This document shows positions 31,024 to 40,951 of a stretch of DNA of 64,000 bases, one piece after another (position 1 is the first letter of the stretch; each line of letters opens with the position of its first letter). Both the position numbers and the translations under genes were made by a program. Origin of the DNA: Eutreptiella sp. 'Long Island Sound 2002' (Eukaryota > Euglenozoa > Euglenophyceae > Eutreptiales > Eutreptiaceae); contig OZ038381.1 of the NCBI GenBank assembly GCA_964036045.1, forward strand, positions 103,173,367 to 103,237,366, read 5' to 3'. The notes below the pieces were generated by a model, which had not been told where the DNA came from, did no database searches, and saw only the letters and a program-made list of their open reading frames with translations.

Positions 31024-34000
31024 ATGTCCCAGCAGACTATGTCTCAACTCGCAAGCCTGGCCTCACGCCCCGACCCCGCAGCCGACACCCTCGCCCACTA
31101 CCAAGCCCTCCCCGTTGCCCACCATCAATTGCAGGAGGCAACGTACGAGTCGGGGCAACTGGGGGTGGATGACATCGTGGGCTGGGCAGCCTCCCTCGAC
31201 CCCTCCCCCGATGTCATCCACATCGACATGCGCAGCCCCGCCCGCAACAGCTACCTCGGGGGGAGGGGATGGGCCACAACCCTGCGGAGGGAACTGCGCC
31301 GCCAACTCCCCTCCCTCAAATTTCTCCATCTAACCCCTCTCCCCTCCAGTGTTGACCAGCTCCTCAACTCGATGAGGACTAACCCTGTGGGGAAGCCTAA
31401 GGACGCCCACGTCCAGGTGTACCCCACCACTAACCTCGTCCACACAACCCCCACTGCGATATGGTGTGCCTGCAGGATCTCGTTGCAGGTGCACCAGCAG
31501 ACCACTCTTTTTTCCCCTTTTCTTGGCACCTTGCCGACCCCCGGTGGTGGGATGATTTGGGCATCGCCCCTTTCCATCCCACCATCCCCCCCCAGGTGCA
31601 CGTCCCCGACGTCACCCACCCCACCTTCTATAGCACAACTTCTTTGCAATGGTACCGTGGTGCCTCATGCGCCCCCCCCTTCATTTCAAGTGAGCCCCCC
31701 GTCCGCACCGAACCCCTTCCCGACCCCCCTCATGGGGTGATGGGCAGCCCTGACCCCGCCCCCGACAGGGTTGGCCCCTCTCAGCCGCCCCTCAACTTTG
31801 TTGATGGGAACGGCTACATTGTGCTTCGGGGGCTTGTGGAGGCACGGGATTGTGAGGTGGGGTGGAACAAGGTGATGAAGGCGTGGGGCAGCGGCGACGA
31901 AAAAGTCGTCGCAAAGAATTTTGAGCTCCTTTTCAACGCCGCGCGGAGTGAGGAGCAGGCCGAGGATCCTGCGCTCCCCCGCCGTCGGCAAAGCAAGAGC
32001 CCCTTGGGGTCGGGGGTGGGGGGGCCCCTCTTCAAGAAGTTCCACCCCCACCTCACCGAAAGTGTCCCTGGGGTTGGGGACCTCCACCCAATGACGCCGG
32101 GCAGCGTCATTGTGGCCAGTGTGGGGAGTGGGCCGTAGCTCCCCCACACCGTCGTGGCCACCCACCCCGAGGTCCCCCTCCCCCACGACAGGGAGGTGGG
32201 GGACTGCCACCTGAGTAGCTTCCTCTGCTTGTCAGAGGACTACCAGGTGGCCGTGCAGGCGGGGACGGCCCTGGGGGAGGCGGGGGAGGCGCGCTGGGAC
32301 ACCGTTGAGCTGCATCGGGCTGACATGCTGCTGATGGCGGCCACCAGCCGCCATCATGGGTTGCCTGCCCTCCCCAACTCCAAGGATGGGCTGCAGTGGG
32401 CTCTTTTTAACTTGTGGACCCCGGACCCCCGACACAAACACCACCAGCCCAACACCACACACTTGGACGCCACCCCCCCCAAGGAGGCCCTGGACGTTGC
32501 TTGGGATTTGTCCAGCTGGGACTACCCCAGCGTGGACCAGGTGTTGTGGGTGGGGAAGGGGGCGGTTGGGAGGGTGGGGTTGTCGGAGGGGGAGGCTGCC
32601 CAGGCCCTCTTCGCCGACCCCCCCCCAGACGGTCCCGGCAGGCCCCCCCCACCTGCCCCTTCCACCCCACCTTCATCTCCCGGTCGGCCCCGGCCTCCGA
32701 CCTCGCCGTCATCGAGGTCGGCGAGCAGTGCACGCTGTTCTTCATGGGCAGCGTGCACCAGCTGGAGGTGTGCAAGGGGGACAATGTCGATGCGGAGTCG
32801 GAGATCCACTTCGCCATGTCCGGCATTGCCCCCCCGGGTCGGCCGACCACGCCGTGGCACCTGGTGAACACGGTCCTAGCGTGGCGGTCGCCCAAGTGCG
32901 CGAGGACCGGGGCATGGAGCATCACCTGCCCATGCGAGTGCAAGGTGTGCTTGCTTGTGTGTTTGCTTTGTGTATTGGCAAATTGGACGAAATTCACGTG
33001 GAATTCGTACGAAATTCGTACGAATTTCCTACGAATTTCACCTGAAGAAATTTGTGTGAATTTTCTCGAAATATGAAATTCGTACGAATTTCGTACGAAT
33101 TTCGTACGAATTTCTGTGAATTTCGTCCAATTTGCTCCTTTTGCTCTTGCATTGCCTCGTGTCCACTCCCCCTTTCTCAATTTGTGCATGGCACACCTTC
33201 CCACATCTGCATGCAGGCCCCGTTCACCGCTTGGTCGCCGGATATTCGGCACCACACAAAGCGCAAGTACAAGCCCCGGCCCCGATTGCCCGAGGAGCAC
33301 GCCGAGCCCGTCAAGGCCCCGGTGGCGACCAGCCCGCAGGCACCGGCGGTGGACGGGCACCAAACATGGCCGGCAGTGTGCGCAGTGAGGGGTTGCGGCG
33401 CTCTCGACGTTCGGGAGGCAGCGAGGCCAGCACCGCCAGGGGGCATGTGGCGCGCGAGGTGGTGGTGCCCCAGCCGTCCTGCGACGAAGTGGGCGACGCC
33501 CACAACGACCCCCCCCTGGACCGGGTCACCGTGGCCGCCAGCCACCCGAATCCGGCCTGGACCCAGCAGGTGCCGCCCGGGCCCGATGGGCAGCAGCGGC
33601 ATCTCAGTGACGTGTGGGACATGGTGTTGGAGTCGCGGGGGGTGCAGGGCACCCTCCGCATCTCCTTCCCCTGCCCCATTGTGGTCCGGGGGGGGGGCAA
33701 CCTGCTTGCAGGGCAGGAGCTGGTGGGCATGTTTGCCTACCGGCTTGTGAGTGGGCACTGGCGGGTGTAGACGGGGGTGGCGCGGACTGGGGAGGCGGGG
33801 ACGGTGACAACGGCTGGGGTTTTTGGGCTGAATGTGCTCACGGGTTGGGAGCAGCGGAGGCCGGAGTGGGTGCACGTGGCATGGCTTGCCATGCGCGTCC
33901 ATGTGGGGAGGCAGCGGAAGATGGGGGTGGCTGACGTCATTGACGTCGAGGAGGACGAACCCCCCCCCACGCGCAACTTGAAAGGGCGCCCCGAAAGGGG

Positions 34001-34453
34001 ACACGCCCCCCCCCCCCCAAAAGCCCCGCGTACGGCCGGCCCGGCGGAGCGGGCAGTGCGGGCGGAGCAGGCGGAGCCGGTTCGGTGGGGGGGCGGTGGT
34101 AGAGGGGGGTGGTGCAGGAGTCGGTGAACCAACAGCGGGCGGGGGCGTGGGAGGCACGCGCCATCAGCGGGGAGGCCGCCAACCGCGACCTCGAGGCCCG
34201 TCTGTCCCGGGCCAACGCGGACAGGCGGGACTGCGAGTCGCGGTTGGCGGACGTCACCAAGGAGCGTGACCGGCTGGCCACCAAGGTGAAGACTCTTGAG
34301 CGCGACGTGGTGAAGTTGCGCAGGGCAAAGCCAGCGGCACAGCCAGCAGAGGCAGTGGAGAGGGCTGAGGGTGCCGAGGCCCCCGCCCCCCCGGGTGACA
34401 AGGGGGGGGCCAGTGCTGCCGGTGTCCGGTACCTCCTAGCCGGCGCACAGGCC
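31024..34453 (+). pseudogene. E6 accessory gene: 2OG-oxygenase-like plus coiled coil
   Basis: Exons 31024-32944 and 33217-34453. Exon 1 has a long N-terminal region and then an oxygenase-like domain: the first iron-ligand site reads HTV here (about 32141) but HTD in E7, the distal site is ATSRHHGLP (about 32341) and DPRHKH may hold the 2-oxoglutarate Arg (about 32427). Exon 2 holds a mixed domain, the SIM-like VIDVEEDE (about 33940) and a coiled coil (about 34130-34330). Breaks: frameshift at about 31445, TAG at 32136 (CAG in E7), shift near 33340, TAG at 33768. The order matches the E4 accessory gene. Confidence 0.6.
32945..33216 (+). promoter_or_regulatory. E6 accessory intron with GTACGAA words
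   Basis: Donor TGCAAG|GTGTGC and acceptor CATGCAG|GCCCC, 272 bases. The centre (32985-33125) holds about seven GTACGAA/TTCGTAC words. Phase 0. Confidence 0.8.
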
Positions 34454-35283
34454 TAGCATGCCCAGGCCGAGGCATGCGCCGGCCAGATGTCGGCAGTGTC
34501 CACCGGCCTGCGGATGGCCATGATGGCCAGTGGCAAGCAGGTCGATGTGGACAGCGCGGCGCCCGACGCCCCCAAGGTGACTGCCGCAATGGAGGAAGTG
34601 CGCCGGCAGTACCCCCCCCACCGCCTCACGTCGGCGGCCATGGACCCCTCCTTTGTGGAGGCGGTGGCGGAGCAGAGCTCCAAGGGCTCCGCTAGCCGGA
34701 GCTCTGCTCCAGGGGGGGGGGGGGTGCGTAGGTCACCCTTTACCCTCCGGACCACCTGTCCTTTCTAACCACGACGAATGTTATCCTGCCCCCCCCCCCC
34801 AAGCATGGGCAGTTTCACCCATAAGTGGGGTACTCCCCCCCCACTGTGCGAAATTTTCTGCAGCACTGTTTGTACATTAATTGGGGTACGGTATGCCCCC
34901 TGACGTGTTACACTGCTGGCTGAGTGACAGCCGGAATGATAGCCACTGGACTGGGTGTGTGATAACCCATGAGCACCATCCTGAGCTTGCTTTGTGAGGG
35001 TCAACGAGGGCAGAAGGATGAGGCTTCGGCAGAAATTCTGTGACAGTCATGTGAAATTCGCACGAAATTCGTACGAAATTCGTACGAATTTCGTACGAAT
35101 TTCACATTTTCAGAATATTCACATATTTCTATTCACGTGAGATTCGTACGAAATTCGTGCGAATTTACGTGAATTCCTTCAAATTGCATGCGAATCACAT
35201 TAGAAAGAGTTGTCTGCGGGAGGGGGATGGTAGAAACCTTGCGATGACTGACTGCCCATTCAACAGGTACTGTATCTCACACC
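34454..35283. promoter_or_regulatory. E6 gene gap with word array
   Basis: 34454-34770 is still open in frame (possible continuation of the accessory gene after a TAG). 34780-35035 has no recognised gene. 35040-35172 is an array of GTACGAAATTCGTACGAATT words, followed by about 110 bases up to the transposase ATG. Confidence 0.7.
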
Positions 35284-37047
35284 ATGCCACGGCCCAAGGA
35301 GCCATTCCACCTGCCAGCGGATCGTACACGACGGCGGCGCCTACAAGAGCTCCAGGAGGTTGTTACCAAGGAGCTTGCACCACCCTACACCGTCAAGTAC
35401 CTGCCCGACACGGGGCAAATAGTGCTTACCCCCGAAACAAGAATTGTAGCCACCGTCCAGCCCGAGCCCACCCAGGAGGAGAGGTTGATTATGGCCGTCT
35501 GGAGGATCCGGTCATTGCACCTCTCTAGGACGGAGTCCCGGTACCTAGTGGGGAGCATGACGTACGGTGTGGTATGGGACCAGGTGTACGGCATGCTTCG
35601 GCAGCTAGCGTTGCCGGAGTCCCGGGCGTTCGCTGCCTATACGGGTGACGACACGGCCATCAATGGTGCGGCCTGCTACCTACCTGACCGCATCGGCCAC
35701 CTATTCAAGTGTCGACCACCCCCACCCTCGGCCATCATGCAGCCCGGGGACCGACGGCTGCATTGGTTGCCTATTGCGGTGGACGGTACATCGAGGCATG
35801 AGGCCTCGTACGTCCATTGCACGCTTGGTGGCACCACCAGCCCCAACCAACTATCTAGTTGGTGGCTACTAGGGGGCAATGAAAAGTGGGAGACCCTCTA
35901 CGCGGCCTCCCAGGAAATTGATTTTGATGATGAGTTGCGCAAGGCCGCAACCGTAAGTTTTAAGGATACGGCAGGAAACGATAGGCAGTCCCTTTTCTTT
36001 CTGTGTGCAGATGGTAAAGCACAGGTGCTCATGGCGGGCTCCCAAAACTGGAAGGCAGAATCTCGTGGTGCCACTGTGTGTTGGGTCTGCATGCGTAACC
36101 GTGCTCTGTGCCTTGCTACCTTTGGCACAGCAAGTGCGATAGACGGCAACTGGGAACCGGCCGTTGCCATAAATGCTATATATAGGACCATCACGAGTGA
36201 TAGGCGAGTGCCTGATTATGGCCTCCATGGGGTCCTTTGTGTCCCGTTGTGTGCAATCAACGGGACACGGGACCTAGTTGTACAATTGACAAGGAAGGCA
36301 CCGGCCACTGTGGCACGCACCATGCTGCAACCGGTTCTAGATGAGGCACGGCTTGCTGCACGAACTTGCACCCGTGCCTCATTAAATAATGACAAGGCAA
36401 ACAGCAAGGGGAAGGTGAGGATGGAGTGTGCTGCTGCCATCCATTTCATGCGGAATAGGGGTTGGGAGAAGATAATAGATGCTTGCCTAGAGCAGCCTAT
36501 TCTGAGGCAGCATCAAGTAGGGGGAAAAAGTTGGGAGTCGGTGTGCAAAATGTGGTGGGAGAATTTTGCAAGCATGTGTGTATACGCGTGGCGCTCCGCA
36601 TGGTTCTCCGGGGCCGACTTGGGGCGGCTCCGGAACCATAGCATAGCCATGGGCGCTGCCCACAATGAGCTCCAGTGGGGCAAACTTCTGTGGACGCATA
36701 TTTGGATCGACCACATGTATTATTTTGCAAAGAAGTGGAGAATCTTGTCAAAGTTCTCCTGCTTTGCCATGGAGGGAAGTCACCGGAGGCTGAAGCGCAT
36801 GTTGCGCAACAGCGGGGGCCTAAGCCTCCTCCGGGGGAGACTAGGGGTGCAAGTGGTTGTGGACAACCACACCATTGACGATAGCCTTTGGTTGCATGGG
36901 TGGGATGCGACCAAAAAGGCTCAACATGGGCAAGGGCCCATAAGTGTACAAACGTATGCAAGCCGCACAAGAAGACGGCTTCTAACCGACATGCAGCACC
37001 TTCAGACTCTACAGCGGCGGTTCCGGTGCCGCAAGAGACGGACATGA
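35284..37047 (+). CDS. E6 transposase, best-preserved copy in the window
   Basis: 587 codons, no break. Basic N-terminus (RTRRRRLQEL). Candidate catalytic core: VDGT (Asp167), LGG and SSWWLLGG (about 181-198), CADGK (Asp243), then Trp256 and CWVC (Cys266/Cys269), RRVPDYGLHG (His315), and a C-terminal block LLWTHIWIDHMYYFAKKW with FAMEGSHRRLK (Glu497). A CxxC with a following His between the second Asp and the Glu is typical of CACTA-group and KDZ transposases; the 2-bp TA duplication and CCCTTCG ends favour the CACTA/CMC side. It ends in an Arg-rich tail. It probably also mobilises E7. Confidence 0.8.
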   Translation: MPRPKEPFHLPADRTRRRRLQELQEVVTKELAPPYTVKYLPDTGQIVLTPETRIVATVQPEPTQEERLIMAVWRIRSLHLSRTESRYLVGSMTYGVVWDQVYGMLRQLALPESRAFAAYTGDDTAINGAACYLPDRIGHLFKCRPPPPSAIMQPGDRRLHWLPIAVDGTSRHEASYVHCTLGGTTSPNQLSSWWLLGGNEKWETLYAASQEIDFDDELRKAATVSFKDTAGNDRQSLFFLCADGKAQVLMAGSQNWKAESRGATVCWVCMRNRALCLATFGTASAIDGNWEPAVAINAIYRTITSDRRVPDYGLHGVLCVPLCAINGTRDLVVQLTRKAPATVARTMLQPVLDEARLAARTCTRASLNNDKANSKGKVRMECAAAIHFMRNRGWEKIIDACLEQPILRQHQVGGKSWESVCKMWWENFASMCVYAWRSAWFSGADLGRLRNHSIAMGAAHNELQWGKLLWTHIWIDHMYYFAKKWRILSKFSCFAMEGSHRRLKRMLRNSGGLSLLRGRLGVQVVVDNHTIDDSLWLHGWDATKKAQHGQGPISVQTYASRTRRRLLTDMQHLQTLQRRFRCRKRRT

Positions 37048-37492
37048 GATCACCTTACGAACCCAGACCATTGTTGCCTGTGACCGGGGTGCATGCTGGG
37101 GGGGCTTACTAGGGGTGTGAGGATCAGGGGGTGCACACCGGTAACATTTGTGTAAATTCACGTGAATTCACGTGAAATTCGTACGAAATTCGTACGAAAT
37201 TCGTGCGATTTTCGTACGAATTCACGTGAATTCACGGCTGTGAATCGGCTACAGGCTTGCCGGGTTCCGGCACTTCTCGTTTTGGGCACGGTTCGGACAT
37301 GATGGATGCTTTTGGGGCAGGACTTTCATTGGATGATGCGTAGCAAAGCTTGGGGAGGAATTTTGGCCCCTCAAAGCCCTCGGAATGAACCAAGAATATG
37401 GCATTTTCCCCCAAAAACCTCAAAATTTGGGTAAATTCACGTGAAATTCACGCAATTATTCAAACGGCCTCTTAACGGCCGTTCACGAAGGG
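37048..37492. promoter_or_regulatory. E6 right subterminal region
   Basis: Word array at 37145-37235, then about 200 bases of mixed sequence nearly identical to E7 (51960-52160), then TGAATTCACGTGAAATTCACG and the terminal repeat. No gene. Confidence 0.8.
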
Positions 37493-37494
37493 TA

Positions 37495-39381
37495 GAATGT
37501 GACCCAGCATGTCATCCTCAGGGAGCGACGCGACTGGGTCCAGATGTTTGGACTAGTAGTCGGAGCCCTGCTTGGCAACACCCCTAGGAATCGAGTATCG
37601 CCTTCCCCTGAGATGATTTATGAGAGTGTAGCGAAGTTAGAAGAGCGACTACAAACTGCGACGGTGCTTGTTTTCTCCACCCACGATGGAGGATTCACCA
37701 GGGGTTCTCTGGCCCAGGGTACACCGATTGGTGTGCTCACCCAGGATCTCACTAACCAAATGTGGCACGATGTGGTACGCCAGGCTTATGCATGTCCATG
37801 GTTGAGTTATGAGACTGTAGACCACGCGTCAGATTTGATGTATCGGTACTGCATGCGGGGTAGGGGGTGGGATAAAGCGCTGTTCAAACCCAATGGTTCG
37901 TGTCGCACTTTAGCGGAGATACATTGGACGGATTCCATTATCTTCGGAAACCGGTTTGCAGCGTGGGGCTGGTCCGACACTCCTGCTGTGGCACGCGCCC
38001 TGGTTGTAGAGGAAATAGTGCGGCGAGCACGTGCCAAAGGCGTCCTGGCAGATGCGGAGCGCCTAACTAAACTACCTAAGCCCCTGCGCGAAGAGGCCTC
38101 TTTGCACGAGTGGATTGATGAGTTCCTGCAGCAGTCTGAGACAGATGACTGGTGTTCCAACAGTCAGGGCTGCGCACCGACCATTGAACCCAAATACCCC
38201 CCTTTCCCGAAAGCTCCAGGTGGGTTTGAACTTATGAAATGGAAATCAAACGAGTTTGTCGCTTACGGGCTTAAATGGCGAGACATTGTCTCCTTTGCGG
38301 GTCATCCGCTGCAGGCCTGGAGCCGTGTGGTCAGCAGATGCCTCCAGATGTTGGTTAACCACCTCATTGATCGAGGGACAGGGCTGGGGTTCGCGAAAAT
38401 GCAAGGGGTCAGGGATGAGATTCATGCGGCTGTGCGTATGGGACGGAAACCCCAATCCCTTTCTCTCAAAGAAGAAGATATGACGGACATGTTTTGGGAA
38501 ATTCCGTCCACTGAAGTGAAGAGCGCCCTGTCCTGGGCAACAAATCCCTGTCTTTCTCAGTGTCCAAGGAAAGTAAACCACTTGATAGACTAGGAAAAGC
38601 CTCAACCAAAGGTTTTGAGATTGTTAGCCACGATGCTCCGGATCGCTTTGTGAGTTTCGATTTGTTTGATAACGTCCTTTTCACAGCAGGAGCGGTCGTC
38701 CTACAGCAGAACGGGAAGGGAGTACCCATCGGGGGTTTTATCTCGGCTCAAGCGGCCGAGTTGCGGGCCATGTGGAAGGAGGCCCGCTTAACCTCCGAGG
38801 AGTCTCGCAGTGCACGAAACCTCTGAGTGGAATGTAGTGCTCGGGAAACCCCCTAGGGATTGGGCTGAGCTGCAGCCCCCGAAACCCCTGCTGCCTGTCT
38901 CAGCCACACTGATCGGAGCCACTGACTTCACCATGGCCCCCCAGGCGGCTGCCACAATGACGCAGCATGGTGCGCTCATGACACACGCATCCCCCCACCT
39001 TGTTCTCGAGCAGGTATTGCATGAGAGGGGTTTCAGGGGATGGTGGCAGCCAGTGGACCGTCTTCTGGGCACCGTGTCTGTCCTGGGCACGGACGTTTCC
39101 TGGTGGCGACCAATCCCTGGGACAGCTCTACTAAAGGACGCCTGCATACTATTGTTAAACATACACCGCCCAGGAATCGGGGAAAAGTCGGTGAGTTGCT
39201 CAAGTGTTTTGATCCATTACAAGGGGTGGTGGGAGAGGTTCTCTGCCCCCCTGTCCTCAGTAGTGGCGACTCAGGGACTACCTCCCTGCCGTTTGTACTC
39301 TGTAGATTGTTTTTGCTAATTTGCCAGACCATGTGCTGTCACGTGTGCAATTTGCTGTAGCATCCCTCCTGCGACCCATAT
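37495..39381 (+). pseudogene. Retroelement reverse-transcriptase-like region
   Basis: Frames 37499-38593, 38560-38826 and 38810-39319 in sequence. RT-like blocks: KEEDMTDMFWEIP (about 38475, resembling the RT motif with the first catalytic Asp) and LQQNGKGVPIGGFISAQAAEL-type block (about 38700, resembling the QxxGxPxG motif). The Asp-Asp motif is not clear here; in the related piece inside PB2 it reads RFKDN. Several shifts and stops show decay. Removing PB1 rejoins an open frame at 39380/44326. Likely Penelope-like, with moderate uncertainty. Confidence 0.5.
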
Positions 39382-39453
39382 TCCTTTGTCTACCATCTGT
39401 ACGTTTCTCGCCGGAGGCGCGCTTTTGTGGCCCACGGTGTTGCACGTAAGGTT

Positions 39454-39612
39454 TTGAAAACGCGTAGAGCGCGCACAACGCGTACAACACGTACAGACCA
39501 AGTAACACGCACAGAACACGTAGCACGCCGAACACGTGGCTCCAGAGGCACGTGCAAAATTGAAATACCGGAACGCGCAGAACGCGCAGAACGCGCAGCA
39601 CGTCGGTTTGCA
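39454..39612. promoter_or_regulatory. PB1 left subterminal word array
   Basis: About ten ACGCG/CGCAGAACGCG words, one CCAGAGGCA. The same array in reverse lies at 61530-61690 in PB2. Confidence 0.85.
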
Positions 39613-39762
39613 CACGGGCGCACATCGAGGAGGGGCCGCGGCCTCACAGTTGGGTATCCAGCCTACGCGGTTGTCCCCCAGGGTTTGCACTGGTTCCATG
39701 GGTAGGGATAGCAGGGGCTCTGCTTCCATGATCGTCTCGTTCAAGCCCCCCATTCCACCACA

Positions 39763-40524
39763 CTACTCCTCATCCTCCTTGTCCTCCTCATCCTCCTCAT
39801 CCTCCCCGTCCTCCTCATCCTCCTCATCCTCCTCATCCTCCTCATCCTCCTCGTCCTCCTCGTCCTCCTCGTCCTCCTCGTCCTCCTCGTCCTCCTCATG
39901 GTCCTCCTCCCACACCTCCTCGTCCTCCTCGTCTACCTCCATGTCCCGTGCGCCTTGCACACCTCCATAGCCATGTCCCGGTGCAAAGCACAACACGTCG
40001 AACGCCTTTCCACAACCGGTACATTCATAACCGGTTCTTCCCCTCTTGCAAAAGTGGCACACACGCCGCCGTTGTGTCGCCACCGGCACGTGTACCTCTT
40101 GTCGGAGGGGGTGGGCAAAGTACCGCCGCCGCAACAGTTGCCATTGCCACTCCCACATACTAGTGGTCTCCTTGCAAAGTCCCAATTGCCAGCAAGTTGC
40201 GAACGCATTCGCAACCGCGTACCAGAGCACGAACACACGCACTGCGTGGGCCCATGTCCTCTGGCGGCCAACCTGCCTCATTTGCAGGGCCATGTGGTTC
40301 ACACCATTGACACCGCGCGACAGTGTGCGGTACGCCGCCACCACGGGTGCACTTCGCGCCCGCTTCGCCGGTGAGGTGGTCCCCTGCGGGCAAACCACAC
40401 ATTCGTCAACATCAGTGGCAGTTCCAGAGGCAACAGCAGAGGCAGCATGGGCGGAACGTGCAGAACGCGCAGCACACGCAGAACGCGTAACACGACCTCC
40501 AGAGGCAGACACAGAAGGAGACAC
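39763..40524 (-). pseudogene. PB1 piggyBac transposase, C-terminal part
   Basis: From the N side: RGVNGVNHMALQMRQ, a helical block with YAVANAFA, a zinc ribbon (CHFC, CTGCG, LCF; about 39995-40065) and a long Glu/Asp tail (39765-39960). GVDxxD-type sequence plus a C-terminal Cys ribbon is a piggyBac hallmark. Here the Asp of GVD is Asn; PB2 has GVDGVN. The regions with the other two catalytic Asp are missing: the frame runs directly from intron-like sequence into the block at about 40410. A remnant 5' exon lies near 40610-40690. Non-functional alone. Confidence 0.75.
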
Positions 40525-40951
40525 GTAGAGCGCGTATCACACGAAACACACGCAGGACACGGGCTGCGGGGACGTGGGCAAAGGGCCATGGGGATGGGGC
40601 AATGGGGGCGGTAGCAGGGACAATTCAATTGTTGCTTTCTTGAAACATTGTCCGTGCACGCAAAGCAGCGGCCGCAGCCGCCAACATTCATCGGAACGTT
40701 GAAAAAGCATTCACAACGCAATAAACACCGGCGTCGGTGCCCCAATGGAAGCGCCGCCTACCGATGTTACCACTGTGGGGTTGGCTGTGAGTGTGCTTGC
40801 TGGGCCAACGGCAATGGCCTTGAAAACAAAAGGGGTTGTGAGGTTTGTCTGCCGCGGCCCTCATCGGGACGGGGCCACTCATCCCCATCCGAAAACTGTG
40901 TGTTTGCAAATATGCTGCCTGGGCTGCTCCAACTTAGGTCGGACCGATTAA
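40525..40951. other. PB1 region between transposase remnant and accessory gene
   Basis: Contains a residual first transposase exon and intron with ACACGCAG words (40440-40570), then about 250 bases matching 58440-58690 of PB2 (5' region of the transposase). No other gene. Confidence 0.55.

Larger units (their letters stand above)
30622..37492 (+). mobile_element. E6: CACTA-like element with GTACGAAATTCGTAC word
   Basis: Ends CCCTTCGTGAAC (30622) and its complement (to 37492), extended by CGGCCGTTTGAAT in both ends with a small indel, flanked by TA at 30620-30621 and 37493-37494. It holds a two-exon accessory gene and a transposase, both on the plus strand. Word arrays are at about 30810-30960, 32985-33125 (intron), 35040-35172 (between genes) and 37145-37235. 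E7 is a deleted sister copy. Confidence 0.9.

Noticed and set aside
39763-39960. Acidic Glu/Asp run as a stand-alone acidic protein
   Set aside because: It is the C-terminal tail of the piggyBac transposase after the zinc ribbon, in both PB1 and PB2.
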